From: Ruminiclostridium sp.
GTDB taxonomy: Bacteria; Bacillota; Clostridia; Oscillospirales; Ruminococcaceae
Reading direction: 5' to 3'
Length of the DNA: 64,000 nucleotides
NCBI GenBank assembly: GCA_017624025.1
Contig: JAGANY010000016.1
Coordinates: forward strand, 49,717-113,716
Shown in pieces: positions 41,246 to 51,531 of the stretch. Positions within the stretch are counted from its first letter, which is position 1. Each line of letters starts with the position of its first letter. The notes under the pieces are model-generated. The model was not told the origin of the DNA. It saw only the letters and a list, made by a program, of their open reading frames with translations, and did not search any database. The translations under genes were made by a program, and so were the position numbers.

Positions 41246-43255
41246 ATGGCGAAGATAAATCTGCTCGACAGAAGCGTATTCGAGCTTATAGCTGCCGGAG
41301 AGGTAATTGAAAGACCTGCTTCGGTTATAAAAGAGCTTGTTGAAAATTCAATAGACGCCGGTGCAAAGCATATAACCGTCGAAATAAAGGACGGCGGAAG
41401 CAGCTTTATGCGTGTTACTGATGACGGATGCGGAATTTCACACGATGAAATCCCTACCGCCTTTCTTCGCCACGCCACAAGCAAGGTAAAAACTGCCGAT
41501 GACCTCGATAAGATACTTACCTTAGGCTTCAGGGGCGAGGCACTTGCTTCCGTTGCGGCAGTAGCAAGAGTAGAGGTTCTTACAAAAGAAGCGGGTACGG
41601 AGTACGGAAGCAGTTTTAAAATAAACGGCGGCGAAATAACCGAGCACGAGCATACGGGCTGTCCCGACGGAACTACTATTATAATAAGAGATTTGTTTTA
41701 TAATGTCCCTGCCCGCCAGAAGTTCCTTAAACGTGATGTTACCGAGGGAAACCAGGTTCAGGGCTTAATAGATAAGCTTGCCCTCGCTCATCCCGATATA
41801 AGCTTCCGTTTTATACGTGACAATAAGCCTGTCCGTCATACAGGAGGCGACGGCGATTATTATTCCGCAATCTATGCTGTTTTCGGAAAACAGTTCGCTA
41901 TGAGCCTTATACCTGTTGATTATTCTATGAACGGAGTTACTGTCACAGGTTATACCTCGTCTCCTTTATTTACAAGACCGAACCGCTCTATGCAGTACTT
42001 CTTTGTAAATGGAAGATATGTGCGTTCCGTAATATGCCTTACCGCTCTCGAGGAGGGTTACCGCAACAGCATTATGACAGGAAAATTCCCTGCCTGTGTA
42101 CTTAATATAACCATTAATCCCGAGCTTTGCGACGTTAATGTAAGTCCGTCGAAAACCGAAGTTAGATTTGCGGATGAAAAGAATATTTTCGACCTTATTA
42201 ATTTCGGAATTAAAAACGCAATACTAAACGCCGACAACAGACGAGAGTTAAAGCTTGAAAAAAAGCCTGTGCAAAATACAATTGTTGAGCAGACTGAAGA
42301 AAAGCCTCTTTCCGTAAGGGTAGAAAAGGCTCTCGAAGCTGTACCACAGGATAAGTATAAGGAAAAAATCCAAAAGACCCTTGAAGATGACCGTATATAT
42401 AAGGTTAAGGAAAAGCCTGTTATCTTCCATTCTCCCGTAAGCAATATCCAGCCGAAGAAAATGGAAAAATCCTTTGTACAGCAGAGGATAGAGGAGAAAA
42501 CAGAAATAAACCCTGTTCATATCCCCGAAAAGAAAAAGGAAAGTATAGAAGCTGAGCCTGTTCCCGAAAAGGAACAGTATATTGCCCCTGTACCTGAAGA
42601 AAAAACAGATAATACTTTTAAATATATAAGCGGTTCAGCCTTACAGAAGACAGAAACCGTTATAACAGAAGAACCCGAAAAGCCTTCGATAAAAGTAATC
42701 GGTGAGCTTTTCGCAACATATATTCTCTGCCAGTGCGGTGAGGAATTTATTATGATAGATAAGCACGCTGCACACGAGAGAATTAATTTCGAGAAGAAGA
42801 AAACCGAGCTTATGACTTCATCACAGCTTCTTGCGGAAAGCGAATATATAGACCTTTCACCCGAACAGTACAGCGTTCTTTCGGAAAACACCGATAAGCT
42901 TATGGATGCAGGTATCGAGGTTATTCTTACTGACGGCTTCCGCTGTGAGATAACGGCCTGCCCCTCTGCCTTTGCAGGAGAAAATGTACGCCCGTCGGAT
43001 ATAGTAATTCCCTGTGCTGAGCTTCTCTGTTCGGGAAATGATAATATAATAGGTGAAATATATGATGACCTTCTGCACAGCAGGGCTTGTAAGGTATCTA
43101 TAAAGGCCAACGACCTCAACAGCCGTGAGGAGCTCCGCGTCATAGCGGAAGAGGTATGGAACAATGAAAAGATACGCTTCTGTCCCCACGGACGTCCTGT
43201 TATGATAAAAATGACGAAGCAGGAGATTGAAAAGTATTTCAGCCGTATTGTTTAG
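41246..43255 (+). CDS. mutL: DNA mismatch repair protein MutL
   Basis: 669 aa. The N-terminal GHKL ATPase has ELVENSIDAGAKHI, DDGCGISHDEIP, ATSKVKTADDLD and GFRGEALASVAAVARVE. A ~130-residue variable linker follows. The C-terminal domain carries endonuclease motif DKHAAHERINFEK near residue 505 (the D-x-HA-x2-E-x4-E type), plus ACKVSIKAND and FCPHGRPV, so this MutL should nick DNA itself, as in organisms without MutH. It ends with TAG at 43253-43255 and miaA starts 7 bases later. Confidence 0.97.
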   Translation: MAKINLLDRSVFELIAAGEVIERPASVIKELVENSIDAGAKHITVEIKDGGSSFMRVTDDGCGISHDEIPTAFLRHATSKVKTADDLDKILTLGFRGEALASVAAVARVEVLTKEAGTEYGSSFKINGGEITEHEHTGCPDGTTIIIRDLFYNVPARQKFLKRDVTEGNQVQGLIDKLALAHPDISFRFIRDNKPVRHTGGDGDYYSAIYAVFGKQFAMSLIPVDYSMNGVTVTGYTSSPLFTRPNRSMQYFFVNGRYVRSVICLTALEEGYRNSIMTGKFPACVLNITINPELCDVNVSPSKTEVRFADEKNIFDLINFGIKNAILNADNRRELKLEKKPVQNTIVEQTEEKPLSVRVEKALEAVPQDKYKEKIQKTLEDDRIYKVKEKPVIFHSPVSNIQPKKMEKSFVQQRIEEKTEINPVHIPEKKKESIEAEPVPEKEQYIAPVPEEKTDNTFKYISGSALQKTETVITEEPEKPSIKVIGELFATYILCQCGEEFIMIDKHAAHERINFEKKKTELMTSSQLLAESEYIDLSPEQYSVLSENTDKLMDAGIEVILTDGFRCEITACPSAFAGENVRPSDIVIPCAELLCSGNDNIIGEIYDDLLHSRACKVSIKANDLNSREELRVIAEEVWNNEKIRFCPHGRPVMIKMTKQEIEKYFSRIV

Positions 43256-43262
43256 GAGAAAT

Positions 43263-44204
43263 ATGGAAAAGATTTTTATTGTAGTTGTGTGCGGTGCTAC
43301 CGCTTCGGGAAAAACGAGGCTCGCTATCGACCTTGCGAAGCGTTTTGACGGAGAGGTTGTATCCGCCGATTCAATGCAGATTTATAAAAAGCTTGATATA
43401 GCAAGTGCGAAGCCTACCGAAGAGGAAAAGGACGGCATCGTTCATCACCTTATGGACTTCTTAGAGCCGACAGAAGCTTTTTCTGTTGCGGATTATGTTC
43501 CTATGGCGAGAGAAATAATTGCGGATATCCATAAAAGAGGAAAGCTTCCCATAATATGCGGAGGTACGGGGCTTTATATAAACTCCCTTGTGGATAATAT
43601 CGAATTTGATGATACGGGAAGCGACCCTGTGTTCAGAGAAGAAATGAAAAAGCTTGCAGAGGAGCATGGAAACGGCTATGTACTTGAAAAACTCCGTGAG
43701 ATTGACCCGGAAAGTGCCGGAAGGCTTCATGAAAACAACCTTTCCCGAGTTATACGTGCCCTTGAGGTTTATCATATAAGCGGAAAGACAATGACCGAAA
43801 TACAGGCTGAAAGCCGTCGCAACCCCTCTCCCTATGAGCCTTGTATGATGATGATAGACTATGAGGACAGGGAAGTGCTTTATGAGCGTATCGACAAGCG
43901 TGTTGATATAATGATGGAGCAGGGGCTTCTCGAAGAAGCGAGGGAATTTTTTACCCATAAGGATTATGTTACCGCTTCACAGGCTATCGGCTATAAGGAG
44001 CTTAAACCATACTTTGACGGAGAGGCAGAGCTTTCGGAATGTCTCGAAAGATTAAAGCTCGAAACGAGACATTACGCAAAAAGACAGCTTACCTGGTTCA
44101 AAAAAGATATGCGAATTTACCGAATTTCTTCGTCAAAATCGACAAATTATGAAAAAATTTTAGAAATTGCAGAAAAATTAGTGAAAAAATATAGCATTTT
44201 ATAA
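43263..44204 (+). CDS. miaA: tRNA dimethylallyltransferase
   Basis: 313 aa from ATG 43263 (AGGAG just upstream); an in-frame ATG at 43227 lies within mutL and is rejected. MiaA transfers a dimethylallyl group to A37 of tRNAs, the substrate later modified by MiaB. It has P-loop [64 protein letters not shown], and the tRNA-binding [10 protein letters not shown] and [14 protein letters not shown]. Confidence 0.96.
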   Translation: MEKIFIVVVCGATASGKTRLAIDLAKRFDGEVVSADSMQIYKKLDIASAKPTEEEKDGIVHHLMDFLEPTEAFSVADYVPMAREIIADIHKRGKLPIICGGTGLYINSLVDNIEFDDTGSDPVFREEMKKLAEEHGNGYVLEKLREIDPESAGRLHENNLSRVIRALEVYHISGKTMTEIQAESRRNPSPYEPCMMMIDYEDREVLYERIDKRVDIMMEQGLLEEAREFFTHKDYVTASQAIGYKELKPYFDGEAELSECLERLKLETRHYAKRQLTWFKKDMRIYRISSSKSTNYEKILEIAEKLVKKYSIL

Positions 44205-44277
44205 AAAAGTATGTTATAATGAAAAATATTATAGGCACTTACGCCTTTTTGCACAAATTTATTTACGGAAGGATTTT

Positions 44278-44547
44278 ATGACAATGGCAAAAGATATGAA
44301 TTTACAGGACGTTTTTTTAAACCAGGCAAGAAAAGACCGTATTCCCGTTACAATATATATTACTAATGGTTTCCAGTTCAAGGGTATTGTTAAGGGCTTC
44401 GACAGCTATACAGTTATTCTCGATACTGAAGGAAGACAGAATCTTATTTACAAGCACGCAATTTCAACAATAACTCCTTTAAGACCTATTTCTCTTCTTG
44501 ACGCATTCGACAAGGAAGAAACAGCAGAGGTCAAGGAAGAGTTCTGA
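44278..44547 (+). CDS. hfq: RNA chaperone Hfq
   Basis: 89 aa; a hexameric Sm-like RNA chaperone. Sm1 and Sm2 motifs are clear: [40 protein letters not shown], and [10 protein letters not shown] (the canonical YKHAIST-x-x-P). The C-terminal tail is short and acidic. Start ATG 44278 has AAGGA four bases upstream; ATG 44284 is possible. It follows miaA as in many bacteria, possibly with an extra weak promoter (TATAAT at 44215). Confidence 0.95.
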   Translation: MTMAKDMNLQDVFLNQARKDRIPVTIYITNGFQFKGIVKGFDSYTVILDTEGRQNLIYKHAISTITPLRPISLLDAFDKEETAEVKEEF

Positions 44548-44566
44548 TTAATTTCCGGGGGTAACG

Positions 44567-45805
44567 ATGGCAGAAACGGATAAAAAACGGACTGTTACGA
44601 CGAAAATCATCTGGCTCATCATAGGCGTTTTCTTCACTCTTATGATTGTGAGCCAGCTTATGATACACTTATATAACCCCATAAAAACCGAAGTCGCTTC
44701 TCTCTATACAACAACCGATTCGGTTGGCTTCAAGGGAGTATATGTGCGTGATGAAAAGCTCGTTTCATATAACGTGAGCGGTGTTATCAATTATCTTCAT
44801 CCCGACGGCTCGAAGATTGCGAAGAACTCGGTTATTGCCGAAGTTTACAGCAATCAGAATGACCTCGCTATTCAGCAGGAGATTGAATCCCTCGAAGCAC
44901 AGAAAGCTGTGCTTCAGGACGCACAGGCTCTCGTAGGTACAGATACTTCACAGCTTGAATCATTCTCGACACAGATTTATGACAAGCACGCACAGATTAT
45001 GCAGAGTCTTTATGACGGAGATTTTAAAACGGCTTCTTCCTTAAAGGATGATATGCTCAATCTCCAGAGTAAGAAAGAAATAGTAAAGGGCGTTGAAACT
45101 TCTTACCAGAGTAAGATTGTCGAAATCGAAAACCGTATATCTATGCTCAAAGGTCAGATTTCGAGAGAACCTTATGCGATTTCTATCGGTGAGACAGGGT
45201 ATTTTGTAAGTGCGGTTGACGGTTTTGAGGATGTTCTTAACAGCGAAACTGTTTTTGATCTTACAAAAGAACAGATAGAATACGTTATATCCGCCGAAGA
45301 GCAGGAAACAAACCCTTCGGGAGTTATCGGAAAGCTTATTGACGGATACAGATGGTATATGGTGGCAGTTTTCGATACGGTACGTCTCGGTACAGTATTC
45401 GAGGGTGCTACGGTAACTCTTCATATCGGTGCTTCACAGCAGAATGTAAAGGCGAATATTATAAGCCTTAAGCGTCAGCCCGACGGAAGTAGCGTATGCG
45501 TTTTTGAATGCGATACATTCTCCTCGGATTTCGTTGACGGCCGTGTGGCACAGGTAAAGCTTATGATGGACGATTACGAGGGTATCCGTATTCCTACAGA
45601 TTCAATACGTGTAGAAGATGAAAAAGTAGGCGTATATGTTCTTGTAGGCGGTATCGAAGTAAAGTTCAGACAGATTAAACAGATTATTTCCGAGGAGGAT
45701 TACACCCTTGTTGTTGACACCAGCAACGAGGCGGGTTATATCTCCTTATATGATACTATTATAGTGGAAGGAAAGGATTTGTATGACGGAAAAATTATCA
45801 GCTGA
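44567..45805 (+). CDS. HlyD-like membrane-anchored protein
   Basis: 412 aa with one N-terminal helix near residues 10-32 (KIIWLIIGVFFTLMIVSQLM) and an external region. GVYVRDEKLVSYNVSGVINY resembles the lipoyl/barrel part of HlyD-family adaptors, then a helical hairpin (IEKALEAQ-type coiled coil around residues 105-210), then a second barrel (WYMVAVFDTVRLGTVFEGAT). No partner exporter is adjacent; genes of this kind are often found before yggS-sepF in Clostridia. The role is unknown, and a link to the cell envelope or division is inferred from position only. Confidence 0.75.
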   Translation: MAETDKKRTVTTKIIWLIIGVFFTLMIVSQLMIHLYNPIKTEVASLYTTTDSVGFKGVYVRDEKLVSYNVSGVINYLHPDGSKIAKNSVIAEVYSNQNDLAIQQEIESLEAQKAVLQDAQALVGTDTSQLESFSTQIYDKHAQIMQSLYDGDFKTASSLKDDMLNLQSKKEIVKGVETSYQSKIVEIENRISMLKGQISREPYAISIGETGYFVSAVDGFEDVLNSETVFDLTKEQIEYVISAEEQETNPSGVIGKLIDGYRWYMVAVFDTVRLGTVFEGATVTLHIGASQQNVKANIISLKRQPDGSSVCVFECDTFSSDFVDGRVAQVKLMMDDYEGIRIPTDSIRVEDEKVGVYVLVGGIEVKFRQIKQIISEEDYTLVVDTSNEAGYISLYDTIIVEGKDLYDGKIIS

Positions 45806-46502
45806 AAGATTATCTTTCGTAGCAGATAACTACCGGAGACTTTCCGAAAGGATTGAAAACGCAAGAATAAAGGCAGGGCGTACCGATACGGTTAATTTTA
45901 TGGCAGTCACAAAGACTGTTCCTGCTGAAATCGTGAACCATTCGGTTTCGCTTGGGATAAAGCTTCTGGGCGAAAACCGTGTACAGGAATTCCTCGATAA
46001 ATACGATAAGTATGAAGGGGATTACGATGTTCATTTTATCGGCGGACTTCAGTCCAATAAGGTCAAGTACATCATCGATAAGGTGAGTATGATACATTCG
46101 GTTGACAGTATGAAGCTGGCTTCTGAAATAAATAAAAGAGCACTTGCTGTCGGAAAGAAGATGGATATTCTTCTCGAGATAAATATCGGCGGGGAAGAAT
46201 CGAAAAACGGTATCGCTCCCGATATGCTTGATGAATTTGCTCTTGAGGCAGGAGAGCTTCCCGGTCTTCGTATAAGAGGTCTTATGACGATTCCGCCCGT
46301 TGATATGAACGGAAGCTCGGAACGTTATTTCGAAAAGATGGAACGTCTTTATAACGACCTTAAGGATAAGACAAAAAGTAACGAAAGCTTCCTTTTAGAT
46401 ACTCTTTCTATGGGTATGTCGGGAGATTTCGAAAAGGCAATCAATTATGGTTCAACAATAGTAAGAATCGGAAGCTTACTATTCGGATACAGGCAATATT
46501 AA
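45783..46502 (+). CDS. yggS: PLP homeostasis protein, YggS/PROSC family
   Basis: 239 aa; binds pyridoxal phosphate in a TIM-barrel without catalytic activity and keeps free PLP and amino-acid pools in balance. MAVTKTVPAEIVNHSVSLGI carries the PLP Lys; LGENRVQEFLDKYD, VHFIGGLQSNKVKYI, EINIGGEESKNGI and LSMGMSGDFEKAINYGSTIV are family signatures. It overlaps the HlyD-like gene by 23 bases and heads the classic ylmE-sepF-ylmH-divIVA order. Confidence 0.94.
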   Translation: MTEKLSAERLSFVADNYRRLSERIENARIKAGRTDTVNFMAVTKTVPAEIVNHSVSLGIKLLGENRVQEFLDKYDKYEGDYDVHFIGGLQSNKVKYIIDKVSMIHSVDSMKLASEINKRALAVGKKMDILLEINIGGEESKNGIAPDMLDEFALEAGELPGLRIRGLMTIPPVDMNGSSERYFEKMERLYNDLKDKTKSNESFLLDTLSMGMSGDFEKAINYGSTIVRIGSLLFGYRQY

Positions 46503-46522
46503 TTTTTTGGGGGGTAACTTTC

Positions 46523-46975
46523 ATGGGATTCATGGATCAGTTCAAAAAAATTACAGGCTATAACGGTAACACCGACAACGATTACGATGGTGATGATTAT
46601 TCCGAATCTGTACCTTCAACTGTTGGTTTTGACGACGATTTTGCAGCACCGTCAAGAGCTCCTATCAAGAGCAGCAAGACTTTAAGCATTCCTGCAACAA
46701 CACATCTCCAGGTTATTGTTGTAAAGCCCGAGAGATATGCTGATGCAGCTGCTATCGCTGATCATTTCAAGAACAAGAAGACAGTAGTTCTTAACCTCGA
46801 TAACACAAATAAGGACGTTGCAAACCGTCTTATCGACTTCCTTGGCGGCGTAGCTTATGCTATGGACGGCGAACTTAAGCGTATTGCGAATATGACTTAC
46901 ATAATCGTTCCCGTAAACGTTGATATTTCCGGCGATATGATTGACGAACTCGGAAGCAACGCTGACTTTATCTGA
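46523..46975 (+). CDS. sepF: Cell division protein SepF
   Basis: 150 aa. SepF binds FtsZ and anchors and bundles it at the division site. An N-terminal amphipathic segment (MGFMDQFKKITGY) inserts in the membrane; after an acidic linker the DUF552 core follows (VVKPERYADAAAIADHFKNK, TVVLNLDNTNKDVANRLIDF, LGGVAYAMDGELKRIANMTY). GGGGGG lies about eight bases before ATG. It ends in TGA overlapping the ylmH ATG by one base. Confidence 0.95.
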   Translation: MGFMDQFKKITGYNGNTDNDYDGDDYSESVPSTVGFDDDFAAPSRAPIKSSKTLSIPATTHLQVIVVKPERYADAAAIADHFKNKKTVVLNLDNTNKDVANRLIDFLGGVAYAMDGELKRIANMTYIIVPVNVDISGDMIDELGSNADFI

Positions 46976-47715
46976 TGAAAGAACTTTCGGTAAGGGAAAG
47001 CATAGAAAAACGGCTCCAGGACCTCTGTTTTTTATCTGAAAAACAGGGGACCGTGAAGTTTACTCCTTTTCTTAATGAACAGGAGCAGTATTTTGCTGAA
47101 AGCTATCTTAATTCCGTAAAACAGTCCTATGTTTTATGGGGCGGATACGATGGTGCAATAAGGAAAATGCTATGCGTTCTTCCTTATGATATTGAACCGG
47201 AGTTTCCGGTCTTTCCTATTACTGTAACATATAAAAAGTCTTTTTCTCTCGGCCACAGGGATTTTCTCGGCTCGTTTATGTCTCTCGGAATCGAGAGGTC
47301 ACAGATAGGCGATATACTCACAGGCGAGGGATATGCTGTTGTATTCTGTACACAGACAGCTTATGATATGATAACGGGATATGTGTCGAAAATCGGACGG
47401 GTAGGCGTTGATATTTCCGAGGGAATAAATAAGCCGCTTCCCGAAGCTTCCTTTGAGGAGATTACTTCGGTCGTGGCGTCAATGCGTACGGACTGTATCG
47501 TAAGTGCTGTTACGGGACTTAGCAGAGAAAAGGCTTCCGACTTCATAAAGGCAGGGAATTTTACCCTTAACTATGAGGTCTCAAATAACGTAAGCAGGCT
47601 TCTTTCCGAAGGGGATATAATATCCTTAAGAGGCTACGGTAAGTTTGTGATAAACGATAACGGAACAGAAACTAAAAAGGGCAGATTAAGGCTTGCTCTT
47701 AAAAAATACAGCTGA
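46975..47715 (+). CDS. ylmH: YlmH family S4-domain RNA-binding protein
   Basis: 246 aa. The N-terminal two thirds is the YlmH-specific region (FLNEQEQYFAESYLNSVKQS, SLGHRDFLGSFMSLGIERSQ); the C-terminal S4 domain follows (LSREKASDFIKAGNFTLNYE, EGDIISLRGYGKF). YlmH binds the ribosome and helps rescue stalled 50S peptidyl-tRNA in B. subtilis. It is translationally linked to sepF, and divIVA follows 22 bases later. Confidence 0.92.
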   Translation: MKELSVRESIEKRLQDLCFLSEKQGTVKFTPFLNEQEQYFAESYLNSVKQSYVLWGGYDGAIRKMLCVLPYDIEPEFPVFPITVTYKKSFSLGHRDFLGSFMSLGIERSQIGDILTGEGYAVVFCTQTAYDMITGYVSKIGRVGVDISEGINKPLPEASFEEITSVVASMRTDCIVSAVTGLSREKASDFIKAGNFTLNYEVSNNVSRLLSEGDIISLRGYGKFVINDNGTETKKGRLRLALKKYS

Positions 47716-47737
47716 TAAAAGAAACAGGAGGCAGAAT

Positions 47738-48709
47738 ATGGATGCGAATATTATAAGGGGTAAGAAATTCCCCGAAGTAATGCGTGGCTATAAAAAAGAA
47801 GACGTTGAAGAATTTCTCGGTGAAGTTGCCGAAGAATACGCAAAGCAGCAGAGAGCAGTACATGAACTCGAAAAGAAGCTTGAAGTTCTTGCTGACAAGA
47901 TAAGAGAATACCGCGAAAACGAAGACGACTTAAAGGAAGCTCTCCTTGGTGCACAGAAGCAGGGCAGACTTGTTGTTGACGAAGCAAAGGAAAAGGCTGC
48001 AAATATTATCCAGGACGCACAGAACAAGTCCGATGAAATGATAAAGGCTGCTGAAGATACCGTTGCTGAAAAAAAGGCAGAGGGCGAAAAGGCAATTGAA
48101 GATGCTCTCGCTGAAAAGAAGCGTATCGAAGAAGAAGCTGCAAAGAAGGCTGCTGATCTCCATACAGAAATGGAAATCCAGAATGAAATAGATAAGGAAG
48201 CTTTAGCAAGAACAAGACGTGAGGCTGAAGATTTCAGAACAAAGCTTATCGTTGAAAGCAACAACAACCTTGAATTCATCACAAAGGCATATAATGATTT
48301 CGTTGAGCTTGTAAAGAAGCTCCCCGAAGCTTGTCAGAATGAATTCGTAAAGGATGCTGTTGATAACCACGATACTTCTGTTTTACGTGAGCTTATTGCA
48401 AAGCAGAAGGGCGAAGAGGTTATTACTCCCGAAATCGAAATCAAGGAAGAAACTGACGATGACGTTAAAATCGTAAATAACTTCAACGAAATTCCTGTAC
48501 AGGAAGCAGAAGCGGAAGAAGTTACCGAAACAGATGACACAGAAAGCGGTTTTACTGTTGAAAACGCTTTTGCTGATGACGATGAGGACGATAATACTCC
48601 CGATTTCTTAAAGGATACAAAGCCGAGAGCAAACAAGTCAAAGTATGAAAAGCTCGAATTCGGCAATAATTCAAATAACCACGGCGGAAAAAACAAGAAA
48701 AGAAGATAA
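47738..48709 (+). CDS. divIVA: DivIVA-like cell division protein
   Basis: 323 aa. ATG 47738 has AGGAGG at 47726-47731. The N-terminal membrane- and curvature-binding part is KKFPEVMRGYKKEDVEEFLG; a long Glu/Lys/Ala coiled coil spans about residues 25-200 (EELEKKLEVLADK-like heptads); the C-terminal ~120 residues are acidic and end basic (SNNHGGKNKKRR). It marks poles and septa in Firmicutes. ileS follows after 24 bases. Confidence 0.88.
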   Translation: MDANIIRGKKFPEVMRGYKKEDVEEFLGEVAEEYAKQQRAVHELEKKLEVLADKIREYRENEDDLKEALLGAQKQGRLVVDEAKEKAANIIQDAQNKSDEMIKAAEDTVAEKKAEGEKAIEDALAEKKRIEEEAAKKAADLHTEMEIQNEIDKEALARTRREAEDFRTKLIVESNNNLEFITKAYNDFVELVKKLPEACQNEFVKDAVDNHDTSVLRELIAKQKGEEVITPEIEIKEETDDDVKIVNNFNEIPVQEAEAEEVTETDDTESGFTVENAFADDDEDDNTPDFLKDTKPRANKSKYEKLEFGNNSNNHGGKNKKRR

Positions 48710-48733
48710 AGCATAAAGGAAGGAATTAAAACA

Positions 48734-51526
48734 ATGGCACAGGATTACAACGAAACACTTAACTTGCCCCAGACCGAATATCCTATGAGAGGTAACTTAC
48801 CTGCTCGTGAGCCTAAGTGGCTTGAACAGTGGGAAAGCGACAGACTTTATTACGAGCTCCAGAAGAAGAACGAAGGACTTCCGAAATATATCCTTCACGA
48901 CGGCCCTCCCTATGCCAACGGCAACATTCACATGGGTACAGCTTTAAATAAGGTTTTAAAGGATATTATCATAAAGTATAAATCCATGACAGGTTACCAG
49001 GCTCCTTTTATCCCCGGCTGGGACTGTCACGGTCTTCCTATCGAATTAAAGGCAATAAAGCAGATTGGTGCTGACGGAAGTACAATCGACCCCGTTGAGC
49101 TTCGTAAGGTTTGCCGTGAGTTTGCTCTTTCCTGCCTCGACGACCAGAAGGCACAGTTCAAGCGTCTCGGCGTTTGGGGCGACTATGACGATCCATACCT
49201 TACAATCAGACCCGAGTTCGAAGCAAAGCAGGTTGAAGTATTCGGTAAAATGGCTGAAAAGGGTCTTATGTATAAGGGTCTTAAGCCTGTTTACTGGTGC
49301 CCCGATTGTAATACTGCTCTTGCTGAAGCAGAAATTGAATACGAAGACGATACATGTTACTCTATCTATGTTAAGTTCCCCATTGCTGACGCAAAGGGCA
49401 AGCTTGACGGTTTAGACATTGATCTTTCAAAGGCTTATGCTGTAATCTGGACAACAACAACCTGGACACTTCCCGGCAACGTTGCTGTCTGCCTTGGACC
49501 TAACTATGAATATACATTCGTAAAGGTTGAGGACGAAGAAAGCAAGTCCTTCGGCGAGTATCTCCTTATGGCTACAGACCTCGTTTCTACAGTTATGGAA
49601 ACAGCAGGCATCAAGAAGTACTCCACAGTCGGCACATTTATCGGTTCCGACCTCGAATTTATTGAAACAGCACATCCCTTTATGGGCAGAAATTCCACAA
49701 TCATTCTCGGCGACCACGTTACTCTCGAAAGCGGTACAGGCTGTGTACATACAGCTCCCGGCTACGGTCTCGAGGACTTTGAGGTATGCAACAAGTATAA
49801 GGGAATGTTCGATATTATTGTCGGCGTAAGCGACAGAGGTGTTCTTAACGAATTATCCGGTCAGTTCGCCGGTATTCCTACAGGCGAAGCTCACCCCATT
49901 ATCGCTAAGAAGCTTGAAGATGACAATATGCTTCTTGCTATGGAAAAGATTGTTCACCCCTATCCTCACTGCTGGCGTTGCCACAAGCCCATTATCTACC
50001 GTGCAACTGAACAGTGGTTCTGTTCTGTTGAAAAGTTTGCTGACGAAGCTGTAAAGGCTATCGAAGAAGTAAACTGGATTCCCGGCTGGGGCGAAGAACG
50101 TATCAAGAATATGGTACGTGACAGAAGTGACTGGTGTATCTCCCGTCAGCGTCGCTGGGGCGTTCCGATTCCTGTATTATACTGTAAGGATTGCGGAAAG
50201 CCTATCGTAAACGCTGAAACTATAAAGGTAATTTCCGACCTTTTCCGTGCTGAAAGCTCTGATGCATGGTACTCCAAGGACCCTGCTGAGTTCATTCCCG
50301 AAACAATCAAGTGTGAGTGCGGATGCGGTACATTTACAAAGGAAATGGATATCTTCGACGTATGGTTCGATTCCGGCTGTACATGGGCGGCAGTTATGGA
50401 CGAAAGAGAAAACCTCTCTTCTCCTGCTGACCTCTATTTAGAGGGCTGTGACCAGTACAGAGGATGGTTCCAGAGCTCACTCCTTACTTCCGTTGCAGCA
50501 ACAGGTCACGCTCCTTACAAGGCAGTATGTACACACGGCTGGATCGTTGACGGTAAGGGCGAAAAGATGTCTAAGTCGAAGGGTAACTACATTGTACCTG
50601 AACAGGTTATCGAAAAGTACGGTGCTGACGTTCTCCGTCTCTGGGTAACTTCCCTCGACTATCATAGTGACGTACGTGTTTCGGACGATATGTTAAAGCA
50701 GCTTTCCGAAACCTACAGAAAAATCCGTAATACTGCTCGTTATATCCTCGGTAACCTCTGTAACGGTAAGGGCTTCAACCCCGATGCTGATATGGTTGCT
50801 TTCGAAGAACTCGAGGATATTGATAAGTGGGCACTTTCCAAGTATGATACTCTTATCGAAAAGGTTAAGAAGGCATACGAGGATATGGATTATTATCACG
50901 CATACCACGCTATCAACAGCTTCTGTGTTGTTGATATGTCGAACTTCTATCTTGATATCCTTAAGGACAGACTTTACTGTGAAAAGGAAGACGGAAAGAG
51001 CAGAAGAGCTGCACAGACAGCTATGTACACAATCTTAAGCGGTCTTACAAGACTTATCGCTCCTATTCTTTCCTTTACAGCTGATGAAATCTGGCAGGAG
51101 CTTCCTAAGAAGGAAGGCGACGACAAGCGTCACGTTGTATTCAACTCTATGCCCGAACCTACAGGTATTTCTGTTGATACAGCTAAGTGGGACAAGATTC
51201 ACGCTATCCGTGACGATGTTCTTGTTGCTCTCGAAAAGAAGCGTAACGAAAAGGTTATCGGTAAGTCTCTCGAAGCTAAGGTCGTTCTTTACACAAAGGA
51301 TGATTTAAGCGATATTCTTCCCGAACTCGATAAGGCATTTATCGTTTCACAGGTTGAAATCGGTGAAGGTGAAGGCGAATTCAGCGGTAACGTTGAAGGA
51401 CTTTCTGTTACAGTTCTTAAGGCAGAAGGCGAAAAGTGTGCACGTTGCTGGACATATTCCTATACAGTAGGAAAGAACGAAAAGCATACTGACCTCTGTG
51501 CAAGATGTGCGTGTGTTATTGACTAA
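48734..51526 (+). CDS. ileS: Isoleucyl-tRNA synthetase
   Basis: 930 aa class I synthetase. HIGH motif is PYANGNIHMGT near residue 60, the editing domain lies about residues 200-390 (WTTTTWTLPGNVAVCLGPNY, GCVHTAPGYGLED), KMSKS is GEKMSKSKGNY near residue 610, and the C-terminal zinc site is CARCWTY with CARCAC at the end. It is the bacterial (ileS1) type. No T-box leader exists, as only 24 bases separate it from divIVA; most Firmicutes control ileS by T-box, so expression here should be set by the operon. Confidence 0.97.
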   Translation: MAQDYNETLNLPQTEYPMRGNLPAREPKWLEQWESDRLYYELQKKNEGLPKYILHDGPPYANGNIHMGTALNKVLKDIIIKYKSMTGYQAPFIPGWDCHGLPIELKAIKQIGADGSTIDPVELRKVCREFALSCLDDQKAQFKRLGVWGDYDDPYLTIRPEFEAKQVEVFGKMAEKGLMYKGLKPVYWCPDCNTALAEAEIEYEDDTCYSIYVKFPIADAKGKLDGLDIDLSKAYAVIWTTTTWTLPGNVAVCLGPNYEYTFVKVEDEESKSFGEYLLMATDLVSTVMETAGIKKYSTVGTFIGSDLEFIETAHPFMGRNSTIILGDHVTLESGTGCVHTAPGYGLEDFEVCNKYKGMFDIIVGVSDRGVLNELSGQFAGIPTGEAHPIIAKKLEDDNMLLAMEKIVHPYPHCWRCHKPIIYRATEQWFCSVEKFADEAVKAIEEVNWIPGWGEERIKNMVRDRSDWCISRQRRWGVPIPVLYCKDCGKPIVNAETIKVISDLFRAESSDAWYSKDPAEFIPETIKCECGCGTFTKEMDIFDVWFDSGCTWAAVMDERENLSSPADLYLEGCDQYRGWFQSSLLTSVAATGHAPYKAVCTHGWIVDGKGEKMSKSKGNYIVPEQVIEKYGADVLRLWVTSLDYHSDVRVSDDMLKQLSETYRKIRNTARYILGNLCNGKGFNPDADMVAFEELEDIDKWALSKYDTLIEKVKKAYEDMDYYHAYHAINSFCVVDMSNFYLDILKDRLYCEKEDGKSRRAAQTAMYTILSGLTRLIAPILSFTADEIWQELPKKEGDDKRHVVFNSMPEPTGISVDTAKWDKIHAIRDDVLVALEKKRNEKVIGKSLEAKVVLYTKDDLSDILPELDKAFIVSQVEIGEGEGEFSGNVEGLSVTVLKAEGEKCARCWTYSYTVGKNEKHTDLCARCACVID

Positions 51527-51531
51527 AATTT

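Noticed and set aside
48710-48733. T-box riboswitch for ileS
   Set aside because: The gap is only 24 bases; no specifier loop or terminator could fit.
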